A program made the translations under genes and the position numbers. Shown here piece after piece: positions 18,101 through 25,570 of a stretch of 64,000 bases of DNA. Location of the stretch: NCBI RefSeq assembly GCF_024172095.1, contig NZ_JAMZDX010000001.1, positions 586,001 to 650,000 of the forward strand. Reading direction: 5' to 3'. Each line of letters starts with the position of its first letter. Position 1 is the stretch's first letter. The notes under the pieces are model-generated. The model saw nothing but the letters and a program-made list of their open reading frames with translations, was not told the DNA's origin and did no database searches. Origin of the DNA: Kitasatospora cinereorecta (GTDB lineage Bacteria; Actinomycetota; Actinomycetes; Streptomycetales; Streptomycetaceae).

Positions 18101-18516
18101 GCTCGATGGACCGGGTCGAGCAGGACGAGGTGGGCCGGGCGTACGTGGTCGACTTCAAGACCGGCAAGCAGATCCCGACCGACAAGTCGCTGCCCGAGCA
18201 CAAGCAGCTGGCGGTCTACCAGTTGGCGGTGCGCGGCGGCGCGCTGGAGGGGCTGCCGGGCTTCGCCGACGGCGCCGTACCGGGCGGGGCGGAGCTGGTG
18301 CACCTGCGCGAGCCGGCCAAGGGCGAGCCGGACGCGCCGAAGGTGCAGCGGCAGCTCGCGGCCGAGGGCGAGCCGTGGATCGAGAACCTGCTGGCCGACG
18401 CGGCGGGCCGGGTGCTCGCGGAGCGGTTCGTGCCGACCACGGGGGAGGGCTGCGGGCGCTGCTCCTTCCGTGCCAGCTGCTCGGCGCAGCGGGACGGTCG
18501 TCAGCTTGTCGAGTGA
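15139..18516 (+). CDS. adnA: AdnA: helicase-nuclease subunit (UvrD-type + PD-(D/E)XK, Fe-S)
   Basis: A 1125-aa subunit of the actinobacterial end-resection motor AdnAB. Walker A is GPGTGKT (~40), Walker B VFVDEYQDTD (~248), and late helicase motifs are TAHRSKGLEWR (~673) and FYTAVTRAKERL (~724). The C-terminal nuclease carries YVVDFKTGKQ (~1003). A cysteine near 876 (ENCSLQW) with the final cluster CGRCSFRASC (~1105-1114) forms a four-Cys iron-sulfur set as in AddB-type nucleases. The GTG at 15139 gives the conserved start TPPFRLVRSP; an in-frame ATG at 15076 lacks conservation. An in-frame palindromic repeat (16596-16719) interrupts the helicase region. It is followed 19 bp later by adnB. 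The identification rests on GPGTGKT versus GAGSGKT Walker types and gene order. Confidence 0.9.
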   Translation: MTPPFRLVRSPLAQPEPPTLDTYQQAVVEHADGPLLVLAGPGTGKTTTLVEAVNRRIERGTDPERILVLTFSRKAAMELRDRMTARVAAGVPAPQATTFHSFCYALLRAHQSPEEYAEPLRLLSGPEQDVMVRELLAGDAEDARLGIGRIGWPLDLRACLTTRGFADEVRAVLARSRELGLGEAELSRFADGVQRPDWAAAAHFLADYLDVLDLRGVLDYAELVHRAVLLAERPEVADDLRARYDVVFVDEYQDTDPSQVRLLRRLAGDGRDLVAVGDPDQSIYAFRGADINGILDFPHTFRRADGTPADVRVLRVSRRSGAVLLAASRELARRMPMGRLPADKLAQHRALLPSREGGTVEVYTYPTPGTELDSVADLLRRAHLEDGVPWGEMAVLVRAGGRSIPGVRRALGAAGVPLEIDGDDLPLRDEPGVAPLLLALRVCAEPAGAMTVDVAHTLLTGPLGGLDGSDLRRLGRALREEFRAALTTEGRDERVGPATEGREELRAAEGDGPEPAAARSSSRPSVVVPAAEELIREALAEPERLVAMEPAYARRARDLGMLLRKVRERLAGGCSAEEALWDLWEGSERWRERLERAALRGGAAGRNADRDLDALCALFETAARAEERVTGHRGALDLLAELEAQDIAADTLTVRAVRPDAVRLMTAHRSKGLEWRLVVVAGVQEGLWPDLRRRGSLLEADRIGRDGLAEPLSPAALLGEERRLFYTAVTRAKERLVVTAVKAPAEDGDEPSRFLRELYREEVDPRTGKVSSRTPQVTVAEVSSRPRRPLSVPALVAELRAVTVDPSRSPELRRAAAERLAVLALAADEDGAPLVPAAHPDRWWGLVDQTAAPEPLRADGVPVRLSGSGLEQLENCSLQWFLEKDVKAGSTTTAAQGFGNVVHALADEVGSGRTPADLAVLMERLDSVWDALAFDAPWKSQQEKTEARAALERFLHWHVLERERTTVATEHGFDLTLEVGGVAVRIRGSMDRVEQDEVGRAYVVDFKTGKQIPTDKSLPEHKQLAVYQLAVRGGALEGLPGFADGAVPGGAELVHLREPAKGEPDAPKVQRQLAAEGEPWIENLLADAAGRVLAERFVPTTGEGCGRCSFRASCSAQRDGRQLVE
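16596..16719. repeat. Palindromic repeat element, copy 2, inside adnA
   Basis: A perfect 27-bp inverted repeat: arms at 16631-16657 and 16691-16717 (CCACTGAGGGGCGCGAGG.. and complement) around a 33-bp loop. A second partial left arm, GACCACTGAGGGGCG (16596-16610), pairs with 16705-16719. The core is the same sequence as the intergenic elements at 11718, 45979 and 52064. It is 124 bp long and keeps the reading frame, encoding roughly 40 residues such as TEGREELRAAE and ARSSSRPSV. Confidence 0.9.
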
Positions 18517-18535
18517 GCCGGTTACCTTTGGTGGC

Positions 18536-21500
18536 GTGCTCAGCGATCCCGGGGAACTGAAGGAGCTGCTCGGGATCCCGTTCAACCCCGAGCAGATGCG
18601 TGCCATCGGCGCGCCGCTGGAGCCTGCGGTGATCGTGGCCGGCGCGGGTTCGGGCAAGACCACCGTGATGGCGGCCCGGGTGGTGTGGCTGGTCGGCTCG
18701 GGGGCGGTGCGCCCGGAGCAGGTGCTCGGCCTGACGTTCACCAACAAGGCGGCCGGCGAGCTGGCCGAGCGGGTCCGCACCGCGCTGGCGCGGGCCCGGG
18801 TGGCCGGGCCGGAGGAGGAGGTCCTCGGCGAGCCGCAGATCTCCACGTACCACGCCTTCGCGGGCACCCTGCTGAAGGAGCACGGCCTGCGCCTGGGCAT
18901 CGAGCCGGACGTCCGGCTGCTGGCCGACGCGACCCGCTTCCAGCTGGCGGCCAAGGTGCTGCGCTCGGCGCGGGGGCCGTTCCCGGCGCTGAGCGGGACC
19001 TTCTCCTCGCTGGTCGCGGAGCTGATCGCGCTCGACTCCGAGCTGGCCGAGCACCTGGTGGAGCCGGAGCGGCTGCGCGCGTTCGACGGCGACCTGCTGG
19101 ACGCGCTGGCCGCGGTGAAGCTGAGCAACGAGGACCTGCGGGCCGTCCCGAAGGCGGCCCGGGCCCGGCAGGAGCTGCTGCACCTGGTGGAGGACTACCG
19201 GCGGCGCAAGAAGGCGGCCGGGCTGATGGACTTCGGCGACCAGATCGCCGCCTCCGCCCGGCTGGCGCTGGAGCGCCCGGAGGTGGGCCGGCTGCTGCGC
19301 GAGCAGTACCGGGTGGTGCTGCTGGACGAGTACCAGGACACCTCGGTCGCCCAGCGGCTGATGCTGGCCGGGCTGTTCGGCGGCGAGAGCGGCGGGCACC
19401 CGGTGACCGCGGTCGGCGACCCCTGCCAGGCGATCTACGGCTGGCGCGGCGCCTCGGTGGCCAATCTGGACGACTTCCCCGAGCACTTCCCGCGCCGCGA
19501 CGGCACACCCGCCGCGCGGTACGCGCTGAGCGAGAACCGGCGCAGCGGCGGACGGCTGCTGGCCTTCGCCAACCACCTGGCGGCGCCGCTGCGGGCGATG
19601 CACGAGGGGGTCGAGGCGCTGCGCCCGGCGCCCGGCGCCGAGGCGGACGGCTTCGTCCGGGCGGCGCTGCTGCCCACGCACGCGGCGGAGATCGACTGGC
19701 TGGCCGACTCGATCGCCCACCTGGTGCGGACCGGGACGGCGCCGGGCCGGATCGCGGTGCTGTGCCGGGCCGGTACGGCCTTCCCGGACATCCACGCGGC
19801 GCTGGTCGCCCGGGAGGTGCCGGTGGAGGTGGTGGGCCTCGGCGGGCTGCTGCAACTGCCCGAGGTGGCCGACCTGGTGGCGGTCTGCGAGGTGCTGCAG
19901 GACCCGACGGCCAACGCCGCGCTGGTACGGCTGCTGATCGGCCCGCGCTGGCGGATCGGCCCGCGCGACCTGGCGCTGCTGGGCCGCCGGGCGGCCGAAC
20001 TGGTGCGCACCGCGCGGTCCGAGGACGCCGATCCGCTGACCGCGGCGGTCGCCGAGACCGACCCCACCGAGGTGGTCTCGCTGGCCGACGCGCTGGAGGG
20101 CTTCCTCGACGCCGAGCAGCCGGACGAGCTGCCGTTCTCCCCGGACGCCCGGGTGCGGTTCGCCCGACTGGCCCGGGAAATCCGCGAGTTGCGCCGGGCC
20201 CTGGCCGAGCCGCTGATGGACGTCCTGCACCGGGTGCTGGCGGTGACCGGTCTCGAGGTGGAGCTGTCCGCCTCCCCGCTGGCGCTGGCCGCCCGCCGCC
20301 GGGAGACCCTGAACGCCTTCCTGGACGTGGCGGCGGGCTTCGCCGACCTGGACGGGGACCCGGGCCTGGCCGCCTTCCTGGCCTTCCTGCGCGCCGCCCA
20401 GGAGTACGAGCGGGGCCTGGACAACAGCCTGCCCGGCGGCGAGGACACCGTGAAGGTGCTCACCGCGCACAAGTCCAAGGGCCTGGAGTGGGACGTGGTC
20501 GCCGTCCCCGGCCTGGTCAAGGACGCCTTCCCGAGCGGCAAGGGCCGCGAGCGCTGGACCAGCACCAAGAAGGTGCTGCCGCACGCGCTGCGCGGCGACG
20601 CCGCCACCCTGCCCGCCGACCCGGAGTGGAACGCCAAGGGCATGGGCCTGTTCAAGAAGGCGATGGCCGCGCAGGCCGCGACCGAGGAACTGCGCCTCGG
20701 CTACGTGGCGTTCACCCGTCCCCGGTCGCTGCTGCTGGCCTCCGGCCACTGGTGGGGGCCGAGCCAGAAGCGCCGCCGCGGGCCGTCGTCCTTTCTGCTG
20801 GAGCTGAAGGAGCACTGCGAACGTCCCGGCTGCGGCGAGGTGGAGCGGTGGGCCGAGGAGCCGCTGCCGGACGCCGAGAACCCGGCGTTCTCGGTCTCGC
20901 TGGAGACCCCCTGGCCGCTGCCGCTCGACCCGGCCGCGCAGCACGCCCGGCGCCGGGTCGCCGAGGTGGTCCGCACCCGGCTCGCGGGCCGGCCCGCCGC
21001 CGAGCCCGAGCCGATGGGCGCCGAGGACCAGCGCCTGGTCGCCTCCTGGGACCGGGACCTCGGAGCCCTGCTCGGCGAGTTGGAGCGGGCCCGGCGCACC
21101 GTGCGGGACGTGGAGCTGCCCGCCTCGCTCTCCGCCTCCCAGCTGCTGCGGCTGGCCGCCGACCCGGACGGCTTCGCCGCCGACCTGGCCCGCCCGATGC
21201 CCCGCCCGCCGGCTCCGGCCGCCCGCCGCGGCACCCGGTTCCACGCCTGGGTGCAGTCCCGCTACGAGCAGCAGCTGCTGCTCGGGCCCGAGGCGCTGCC
21301 CGGCCTGGACGAGGACGGCATCGAGGACGAGAAGGACCTGGAGCGGCTCAAGGAGGCGTTCCTGCGCGGCCCGTACGCCGACCGCCGGCCGTTTCGGGTC
21401 GAGGCCCCGTTCCAGCTGGTGCTGGCGGGTCGGGTGGTGCGCGGCCGGATCGATGCCGTGTACCGGGACCGTGACGGTGGCTCAGCGTCACCGGAGTCGT

Positions 21501-21715
21501 ACCGGTACGAAGTTGTCGACTGGAAGACCCAGCGCGAGGAGAGCGCCGACCCGTTGCAGCTGGCCGTCTACCGGGTGGCCTGGGCCGAGCAGGCGGGCGT
21601 GCCGCTGGAGCAGGTCACGGCGGCCTTCCTGTACGTCCGCAGCGGACGGGTGGAACGGCCGTCAGGACTTCCCGACCGAAAAGAGTTGAGCGCGCTCCTG
21701 ATCGGGAATAGCTAA
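18536..21715 (+). CDS. adnB: AdnB: helicase-nuclease subunit (UvrD-type + PD-(D/E)XK)
   Basis: A 1059-aa partner of AdnA. Helicase motifs: AGAGSGKTTVMAARVVWLV (~35), LLDEYQDTS (~262), TAHKSKGLEWD (~642) and GYVAFTRPRSLL (~722). In place of the canonical VTRA, the last motif reads AFTRPR. The nuclease domain near the C-terminus has RGTRFHAWVQ (~900) and YEVVDWKTQRE (~990). By mycobacterial precedent AdnB is the main ATPase motor. I chose GTG 18536, which yields LSDPGELKELLGI next to conserved sequence; no strong ribosome site precedes it, so coupling to adnA (stop at 18516) is plausible. In-frame codons upstream (TTG ~18506) are alternatives. Confidence 0.9.
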   Translation: MLSDPGELKELLGIPFNPEQMRAIGAPLEPAVIVAGAGSGKTTVMAARVVWLVGSGAVRPEQVLGLTFTNKAAGELAERVRTALARARVAGPEEEVLGEPQISTYHAFAGTLLKEHGLRLGIEPDVRLLADATRFQLAAKVLRSARGPFPALSGTFSSLVAELIALDSELAEHLVEPERLRAFDGDLLDALAAVKLSNEDLRAVPKAARARQELLHLVEDYRRRKKAAGLMDFGDQIAASARLALERPEVGRLLREQYRVVLLDEYQDTSVAQRLMLAGLFGGESGGHPVTAVGDPCQAIYGWRGASVANLDDFPEHFPRRDGTPAARYALSENRRSGGRLLAFANHLAAPLRAMHEGVEALRPAPGAEADGFVRAALLPTHAAEIDWLADSIAHLVRTGTAPGRIAVLCRAGTAFPDIHAALVAREVPVEVVGLGGLLQLPEVADLVAVCEVLQDPTANAALVRLLIGPRWRIGPRDLALLGRRAAELVRTARSEDADPLTAAVAETDPTEVVSLADALEGFLDAEQPDELPFSPDARVRFARLAREIRELRRALAEPLMDVLHRVLAVTGLEVELSASPLALAARRRETLNAFLDVAAGFADLDGDPGLAAFLAFLRAAQEYERGLDNSLPGGEDTVKVLTAHKSKGLEWDVVAVPGLVKDAFPSGKGRERWTSTKKVLPHALRGDAATLPADPEWNAKGMGLFKKAMAAQAATEELRLGYVAFTRPRSLLLASGHWWGPSQKRRRGPSSFLLELKEHCERPGCGEVERWAEEPLPDAENPAFSVSLETPWPLPLDPAAQHARRRVAEVVRTRLAGRPAAEPEPMGAEDQRLVASWDRDLGALLGELERARRTVRDVELPASLSASQLLRLAADPDGFAADLARPMPRPPAPAARRGTRFHAWVQSRYEQQLLLGPEALPGLDEDGIEDEKDLERLKEAFLRGPYADRRPFRVEAPFQLVLAGRVVRGRIDAVYRDRDGGSASPESYRYEVVDWKTQREESADPLQLAVYRVAWAEQAGVPLEQVTAAFLYVRSGRVERPSGLPDRKELSALLIGNS

Positions 21716-21911
21716 GAAGAAGTCACTCAGAGCATCCAAGTCATCACGTGATCACCCGAAACCTGTGCGCTGTGCACGTTTCGCGCCTATTGTGGGGTCG
21801 GTAACCGGTCATCCCCCGAGCTCCGGCCACGGCAGGGGTCAGCCCCCTGACTTTCCGTCATCACCGCAGGTGTCCCGCGGCACCGGCAACCTTCCGCTGG
21901 AGAGAGCGACG

Positions 21912-23090
21912 TTGAGCGCGACCGGATGGATCAGGGATCGATTGACCGGCCCGTCCCCGGGGGACCTCCCCGGAACCGTGACGGGCACCTGGCCGAAGAC
22001 CTCGCACGCCCTGCCGCTGATCGGCATGGCGCTGGTGGTCTCCCTCGACTACTTCAGCAACAGTACGGTCACCGTCGAGCCGGCGCTGACCGCCGTCCCC
22101 GCCCTGGCCGCCGTGGTCAGCCGGCGGACCTGGTACCCGCTGTTCATCGGGGCCGTCGCCGAGTGCGGCGCCTTCGCGATGGCCTGGTACAACGGCGTGC
22201 TCGGGCAGTCGGTGCACACCGCGACCGTGCTGGCGATCTTCCTGGTGGCCCTGATCGGCTGGGTCAGCGCGACCCTGCGGCTGCGCCAGGAGCGGGCGCT
22301 GGCGGAGGCCCAGCTGGTCGCCGACATCGCCCGCCGGGTGCTGCTGCGCTCCGTCCCGGACCGGGTCGGCAGCGTCCGGGCCGCCGTGCACTACGCGGCG
22401 GCGGCGGCGCAGGCCTCGATCGGCGGCGACCTGTACGAGGTGGTCAACACCCGGCACGGGGTGCGGGCGGTGGTCGGCGACGTCCGCGGCAAGGGCCTCA
22501 CCGCGGTCGAGACCGCGGCCGCCGTCCTGGGCGCCTTTCGGGAGGCGGCGCACCAGGAGCCGGCCCTGGACCGGGTCGCCGGCTGGCTCGCGGTCAGCCT
22601 GGACCGCGCCCTGCACGAGAACGACCACCCCGGGGTGGAGGAGGAGTTCGTCACCCTGGTGCTGATCGCGGTCTGCCCGGACGGCACGGTGGACATCGCC
22701 AACTGCGGCCACCCGCCGCCGCTGCTGCTGGGCCCCGAGGGCTGCCGCGCCCTGGAGCCGGACCAGCCGGTGCCGCCGCTCGGCGTCCTCGACCCGGCCG
22801 ACGTCCGCCCGCAGGTCCAGCGGGTCGCGGTGCGGCCGGGCGACCGGGTGCTGCTCTACACCGACGGCGTGATCGAGGCCCGCGACCACCGCGGCGTCTT
22901 CTACCCGCTCGCCGAGCGGCTGCCCGACCTGGCCGTCGGCGCCCCGGTGGAGGTGCTGCGCCGGCTGAACGAGGACGTGGTCCGGCACGTCGGGCACAAG
23001 CTGGGCGACGACGCGGCGATGCTGCTGCTCCAGTACGAGCCGACCGGCTCCCAGCTGCCCCGCCAGCACGCGGAGCACATGCTGTCCTGA
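21912..23090 (+). CDS. SpoIIE/PP2C-type serine phosphatase with membrane domain
   Basis: A 392-aa protein from TTG 21912, preceded by GGAGAGAG; an open frame back to 21765 has no conserved content. The N-terminal third has three to four membrane helices (ALPLIGMALVVSLDYFSN; YPLFIGAVAECGAFAMAW; VLAIFLVALIGWVSATL). A short helical linker leads to a PP2C-like SpoIIE domain with metal-binding signatures: GGDLYEVV (~170), VVGDVRGKGL (~189), NCGHPPPLLL (~263), YTDGVIEARD (~316) and GDDAAMLLL (~365). Such phosphatases usually dephosphorylate anti-sigma antagonists. An anti-sigma-type ATPase lies at 31106, but no link is shown. The 196-bp upstream gap probably holds the promoter; I see no gene there. 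Confidence 0.88.
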   Translation: MSATGWIRDRLTGPSPGDLPGTVTGTWPKTSHALPLIGMALVVSLDYFSNSTVTVEPALTAVPALAAVVSRRTWYPLFIGAVAECGAFAMAWYNGVLGQSVHTATVLAIFLVALIGWVSATLRLRQERALAEAQLVADIARRVLLRSVPDRVGSVRAAVHYAAAAAQASIGGDLYEVVNTRHGVRAVVGDVRGKGLTAVETAAAVLGAFREAAHQEPALDRVAGWLAVSLDRALHENDHPGVEEEFVTLVLIAVCPDGTVDIANCGHPPPLLLGPEGCRALEPDQPVPPLGVLDPADVRPQVQRVAVRPGDRVLLYTDGVIEARDHRGVFYPLAERLPDLAVGAPVEVLRRLNEDVVRHVGHKLGDDAAMLLLQYEPTGSQLPRQHAEHMLS

Positions 23091-23112
23091 CCGGCGTGCG
23101 GTCCGGGACGGC

Positions 23113-24075
23113 TCAGAGCGCGACGTCCACCACCAGCGGGCGGTGGTCCGAGACCTCCGCCCGCGGCGCCGACACCGAGCCGACCGCGGTGCGCGGCACG
23201 CCGATGCCCAGGATGTGGTCGAACTGCACCGCCGGGCGGTGCGAGGGGTAGGTCGGCGTCCGCGCCAGGTCGTACCAGCCCTGCAGCCGCGGGCGCGGCT
23301 CGCGCACCCGCCGCCGGCGCAGCCCGGTGCGGGCGGTGCGGGCCTGCCGGGCCGCCCGCACCCGCTCGCGCGAGGTGGTCCGCTCGATCGCGCTCGCGCT
23401 GCCCAGCACCGTGCGCGGCACCGCGCCGATCAGGTTGAAGTCGCCCAGCACCAGGTACGGCTGCGGCAGGTCGGCGATCCAGCGGCGGATCGCGGCGAGC
23501 TGCGCCACGTTCCAGCCCGGGACGAACGAGAGGTGCGCGGCCACCACGGTGAACGGCCCGCCGCTGCCCTCCAGCACCGCCGCCAGCGCGGCCCGGGGCT
23601 CGTCCGGCACCTGGGTCAGGCCGCGCCGGCCGGCCACCTTGAGCGGCAGCCCGAACGGCGCGGGCGCGAACCGGCGGGCCCGCCAGTGCCGGACCGGAAG
23701 CCGGGTGAGCAGTGCGGTCCCGTACGAGGGCTGACCGGTCGCGGTGTCCACCTCGGCAGGCCCGTAGACCTGCAGTCCGGACACCGAGGGATCGGGCAGC
23801 CAGCCGGAGAGCGGGGCCGGGGTGCCGTGCAGCGCGGCGGCGAACCGCCAGTCGGCCGCGCCCATCGCCTTGGCGGCGACGGCGGCCTGGTCGACCAGCC
23901 CGGAGCGCTCCTGGTGGCGGTCGACCTCCTGGAGGGCGAGCACGTCCGCGTCCAGGTCGGCCACGGCCTCGGCCAGCGGGGCGCCCGGCTCCGCGGGGAA
24001 GAGCGCCGGGCTGCCGTCGGCGGCCAGCGGCTGACCGTGCAGCAGGTTGTAGGTCGCGATGCGCAGATGCCTCAC
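23113..24075 (-). CDS. Endonuclease/exonuclease/phosphatase family protein
   Basis: A 320-aa EEP-fold metal-dependent hydrolase: LRIATYNLLHG (Asn near the start), DVLALQEVDRH (catalytic Glu, ~50), VVAAHLSFVPG (~177), LVLGDFNLIG (~205, Asp-Asn) and EVSDHRPLVVDV (C-terminal Asp-His). It could cleave nucleic acid or phosphodiesters of lipids or inositols; the sequence does not decide. No clear signal peptide. GTG 24075 is chosen (MRHLRIATYN); GTG 24084 is an equal alternative. Neither has a Shine-Dalgarno, and TACCGT just upstream might serve as a -10 for a leaderless message. It is convergent with the phosphatase gene and divergent from the PadR gene. Confidence 0.85.
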   Translation of the reverse strand: MRHLRIATYNLLHGQPLAADGSPALFPAEPGAPLAEAVADLDADVLALQEVDRHQERSGLVDQAAVAAKAMGAADWRFAAALHGTPAPLSGWLPDPSVSGLQVYGPAEVDTATGQPSYGTALLTRLPVRHWRARRFAPAPFGLPLKVAGRRGLTQVPDEPRAALAAVLEGSGGPFTVVAAHLSFVPGWNVAQLAAIRRWIADLPQPYLVLGDFNLIGAVPRTVLGSASAIERTTSRERVRAARQARTARTGLRRRRVREPRPRLQGWYDLARTPTYPSHRPAVQFDHILGIGVPRTAVGSVSAPRAEVSDHRPLVVDVAL

Positions 24076-24124
24076 CGCACTCACGGTACCGGCTGCGCAG
24101 GTGCCGGCCGTGGAGGGACCGCCG

Positions 24125-24164
24125 TTGCCAGCACTCGTGCATACCGGGTATACATACCTGGTAT
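24125..24164 (+). promoter_or_regulatory. PadR promoter with twin 11-bp operator palindromes
   Basis: TTGCCA (24125-24130), an 18-bp spacer and TATACA (24149-24154) form a good vegetative promoter; transcription would start at about the ATG (24163). Two perfect palindromes, ATACC-G-GGTAT (24141-24151) and ATACC-T-GGTAT (24154-24164), are 13 bp apart centre to centre. They overlap the -10 and the start codon. The arrangement suggests autorepression by the PadR protein. Confidence 0.75.
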
Positions 24165-24789
24165 GTCCATCCGTCACGGTCTGCTCGCCCTCCTCGACCA
24201 GGGCCCCCGCTACGGCTACCAGCTGCGCACCGAGTTCGAGGCGCGCACCGGAGCCACCTGGCCGCTCAACGTCGGCCAGGTCTACACCACCCTGGGCCGC
24301 CTGGAGCGGGACGGTCTGATCGCCCCCGCCGGCGAGGACGACGAGGGCCACCTCTTCTACGCCGTCACCGAAGAGGGACGCGCGGAACTGCGCCGGTGGT
24401 TCGACACCCCGGTCCCGCGCACCAACCCGCCCCGCGACGAACTGGCGATCAAGCTGGCCATGGCGGTCACCGTGCCCGGCGTGGACGTGGCCCTGGTCCT
24501 CCAGGCCCAGCGCCGGCACAGCATGCAGGCCCTGCAGGACTACACCAGGCTCAAGGGCCGGGCCCTGGCCGCCGACACCGGCGCCGGCTCCGACCTCGCC
24601 TGGCTGCTCGTGGTGGAACAGCTGATCTTCCAGGCCGAGGCCGAGATCCGCTGGCTGGACCACTGCGAGACCCGGCTCGCCCGGCACGCCGAGCGCGCGC
24701 AGACCGCGCCGCCGCAGCCGGCCGACCCCACCGGCGGCCCGACCGAGGCCGCCACCGCTCGGCGCCCGCGCCGCAGCCGCATCCGATGA
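24163..24789 (+). CDS. PadR-family transcriptional regulator
   Basis: A 208-aa PadR protein. The winged-helix domain covers residues 1-~95: LLALLDQGPRYGYQLRTEF, WPLNVGQVYTTLGRLERDGLI, and the wing around GHLFYAVTEEGRAEL. A helical dimerisation region follows (to ~185), then a basic, Arg-rich tail. ATG 24163 is the only sensible start; the twin operator overlaps it and no Shine-Dalgarno is present, so the message is probably leaderless. The ABC exporter pair 20 bp downstream is co-oriented, so the operon is probably PadR-controlled with drug- or peptide-induced release, a common arrangement in this family. Confidence 0.92.
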   Translation: MSIRHGLLALLDQGPRYGYQLRTEFEARTGATWPLNVGQVYTTLGRLERDGLIAPAGEDDEGHLFYAVTEEGRAELRRWFDTPVPRTNPPRDELAIKLAMAVTVPGVDVALVLQAQRRHSMQALQDYTRLKGRALAADTGAGSDLAWLLVVEQLIFQAEAEIRWLDHCETRLARHAERAQTAPPQPADPTGGPTEAATARRPRRSRIR

Positions 24790-24808
24790 AACACCCGAGG
24801 GGGAAGCG

Positions 24809-25570
24809 TTGACTACGACCCACACCCAGGACCCGGTGCTGCACCTGGAGCAGGTCAGCCGGGTGCACGGCCAAGGCGCCGCCGAGGTGCACGCCCTGCG
24901 CGAGGTCGACCTGCGGGTCCACCCCGGCGAACTGGTCGCCGTGATGGGCCCGTCCGGCTCCGGCAAGTCCACCCTGCTCACCCTGGCCGGCGGCCTGGAC
25001 GCCCCGAGCTCAGGCCGGGTGCTGGTCGAGGGCACCGTCCTCGGCGAGCTCTCCCGCAAGAAGCTCGCCGCGGTCCGCCGCCGCTCGGTCGGCTACGTCT
25101 TCCAGGACTACAACCTGATACCGGCGCTGACCGCCGCCGAGAACATCGCCCTCCCGCGCGAGCTGGACGGCGTCTCCGCCCGGGCCGCCCGCCGCGAAGC
25201 GCTCGCCGCCCTGGACGAACTCGGCATCGCCGACCTCGCCGACCGCTTCCCCGACGACATGTCCGGCGGCCAGCAGCAGCGCGTCGCCATCGCCCGCGCG
25301 CTGATCGGCGAGCGCCGGCTGGTCCTCGCCGACGAGCCCACCGGCGCCCTCGACTCCACCACCGGAGAGACCGTCCTCGCCGTGCTGCGCGCCCGCTGCG
25401 ACGCCGGCGCCGCCGCGATGATGGTCACCCACGAACCCCGGCACGCGGCCTGGGCCGACCGCGTGGTCTTCCTGCGCGACGGCCGGCTGGTCGACGAGAC
25501 CGCCAACACGGACGCGGCCAGCCTGCTGGTCGCTGCCGCCACCAACAGCGCGAAGGGCGGCGAGAAGTGA
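24809..25570 (+). CDS. ABC transporter ATP-binding protein (MacB/LolD type)
   Basis: A 253-aa nucleotide-binding subunit. Walker A is GPSGSGKST (~47), the Q-loop VFQDYN (~93), the signature SGGQQQRVAIARAL (~151), Walker B LVLADEPTGALD (~171) and the H-loop VTHEPRHA (~206). The sequence type (LGELSRKKLAAVRRRSVGYVFQDYNL) is that of FtsX-permease exporters such as MacB. TTG 24809 is preceded by GAGGGGG. It overlaps the permease gene by 4 bp (GTGA), so the two are co-translated. It would power export or extraction of an unknown substrate at the membrane. Confidence 0.93.
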   Translation: MTTTHTQDPVLHLEQVSRVHGQGAAEVHALREVDLRVHPGELVAVMGPSGSGKSTLLTLAGGLDAPSSGRVLVEGTVLGELSRKKLAAVRRRSVGYVFQDYNLIPALTAAENIALPRELDGVSARAARREALAALDELGIADLADRFPDDMSGGQQQRVAIARALIGERRLVLADEPTGALDSTTGETVLAVLRARCDAGAAAMMVTHEPRHAAWADRVVFLRDGRLVDETANTDAASLLVAAATNSAKGGEK

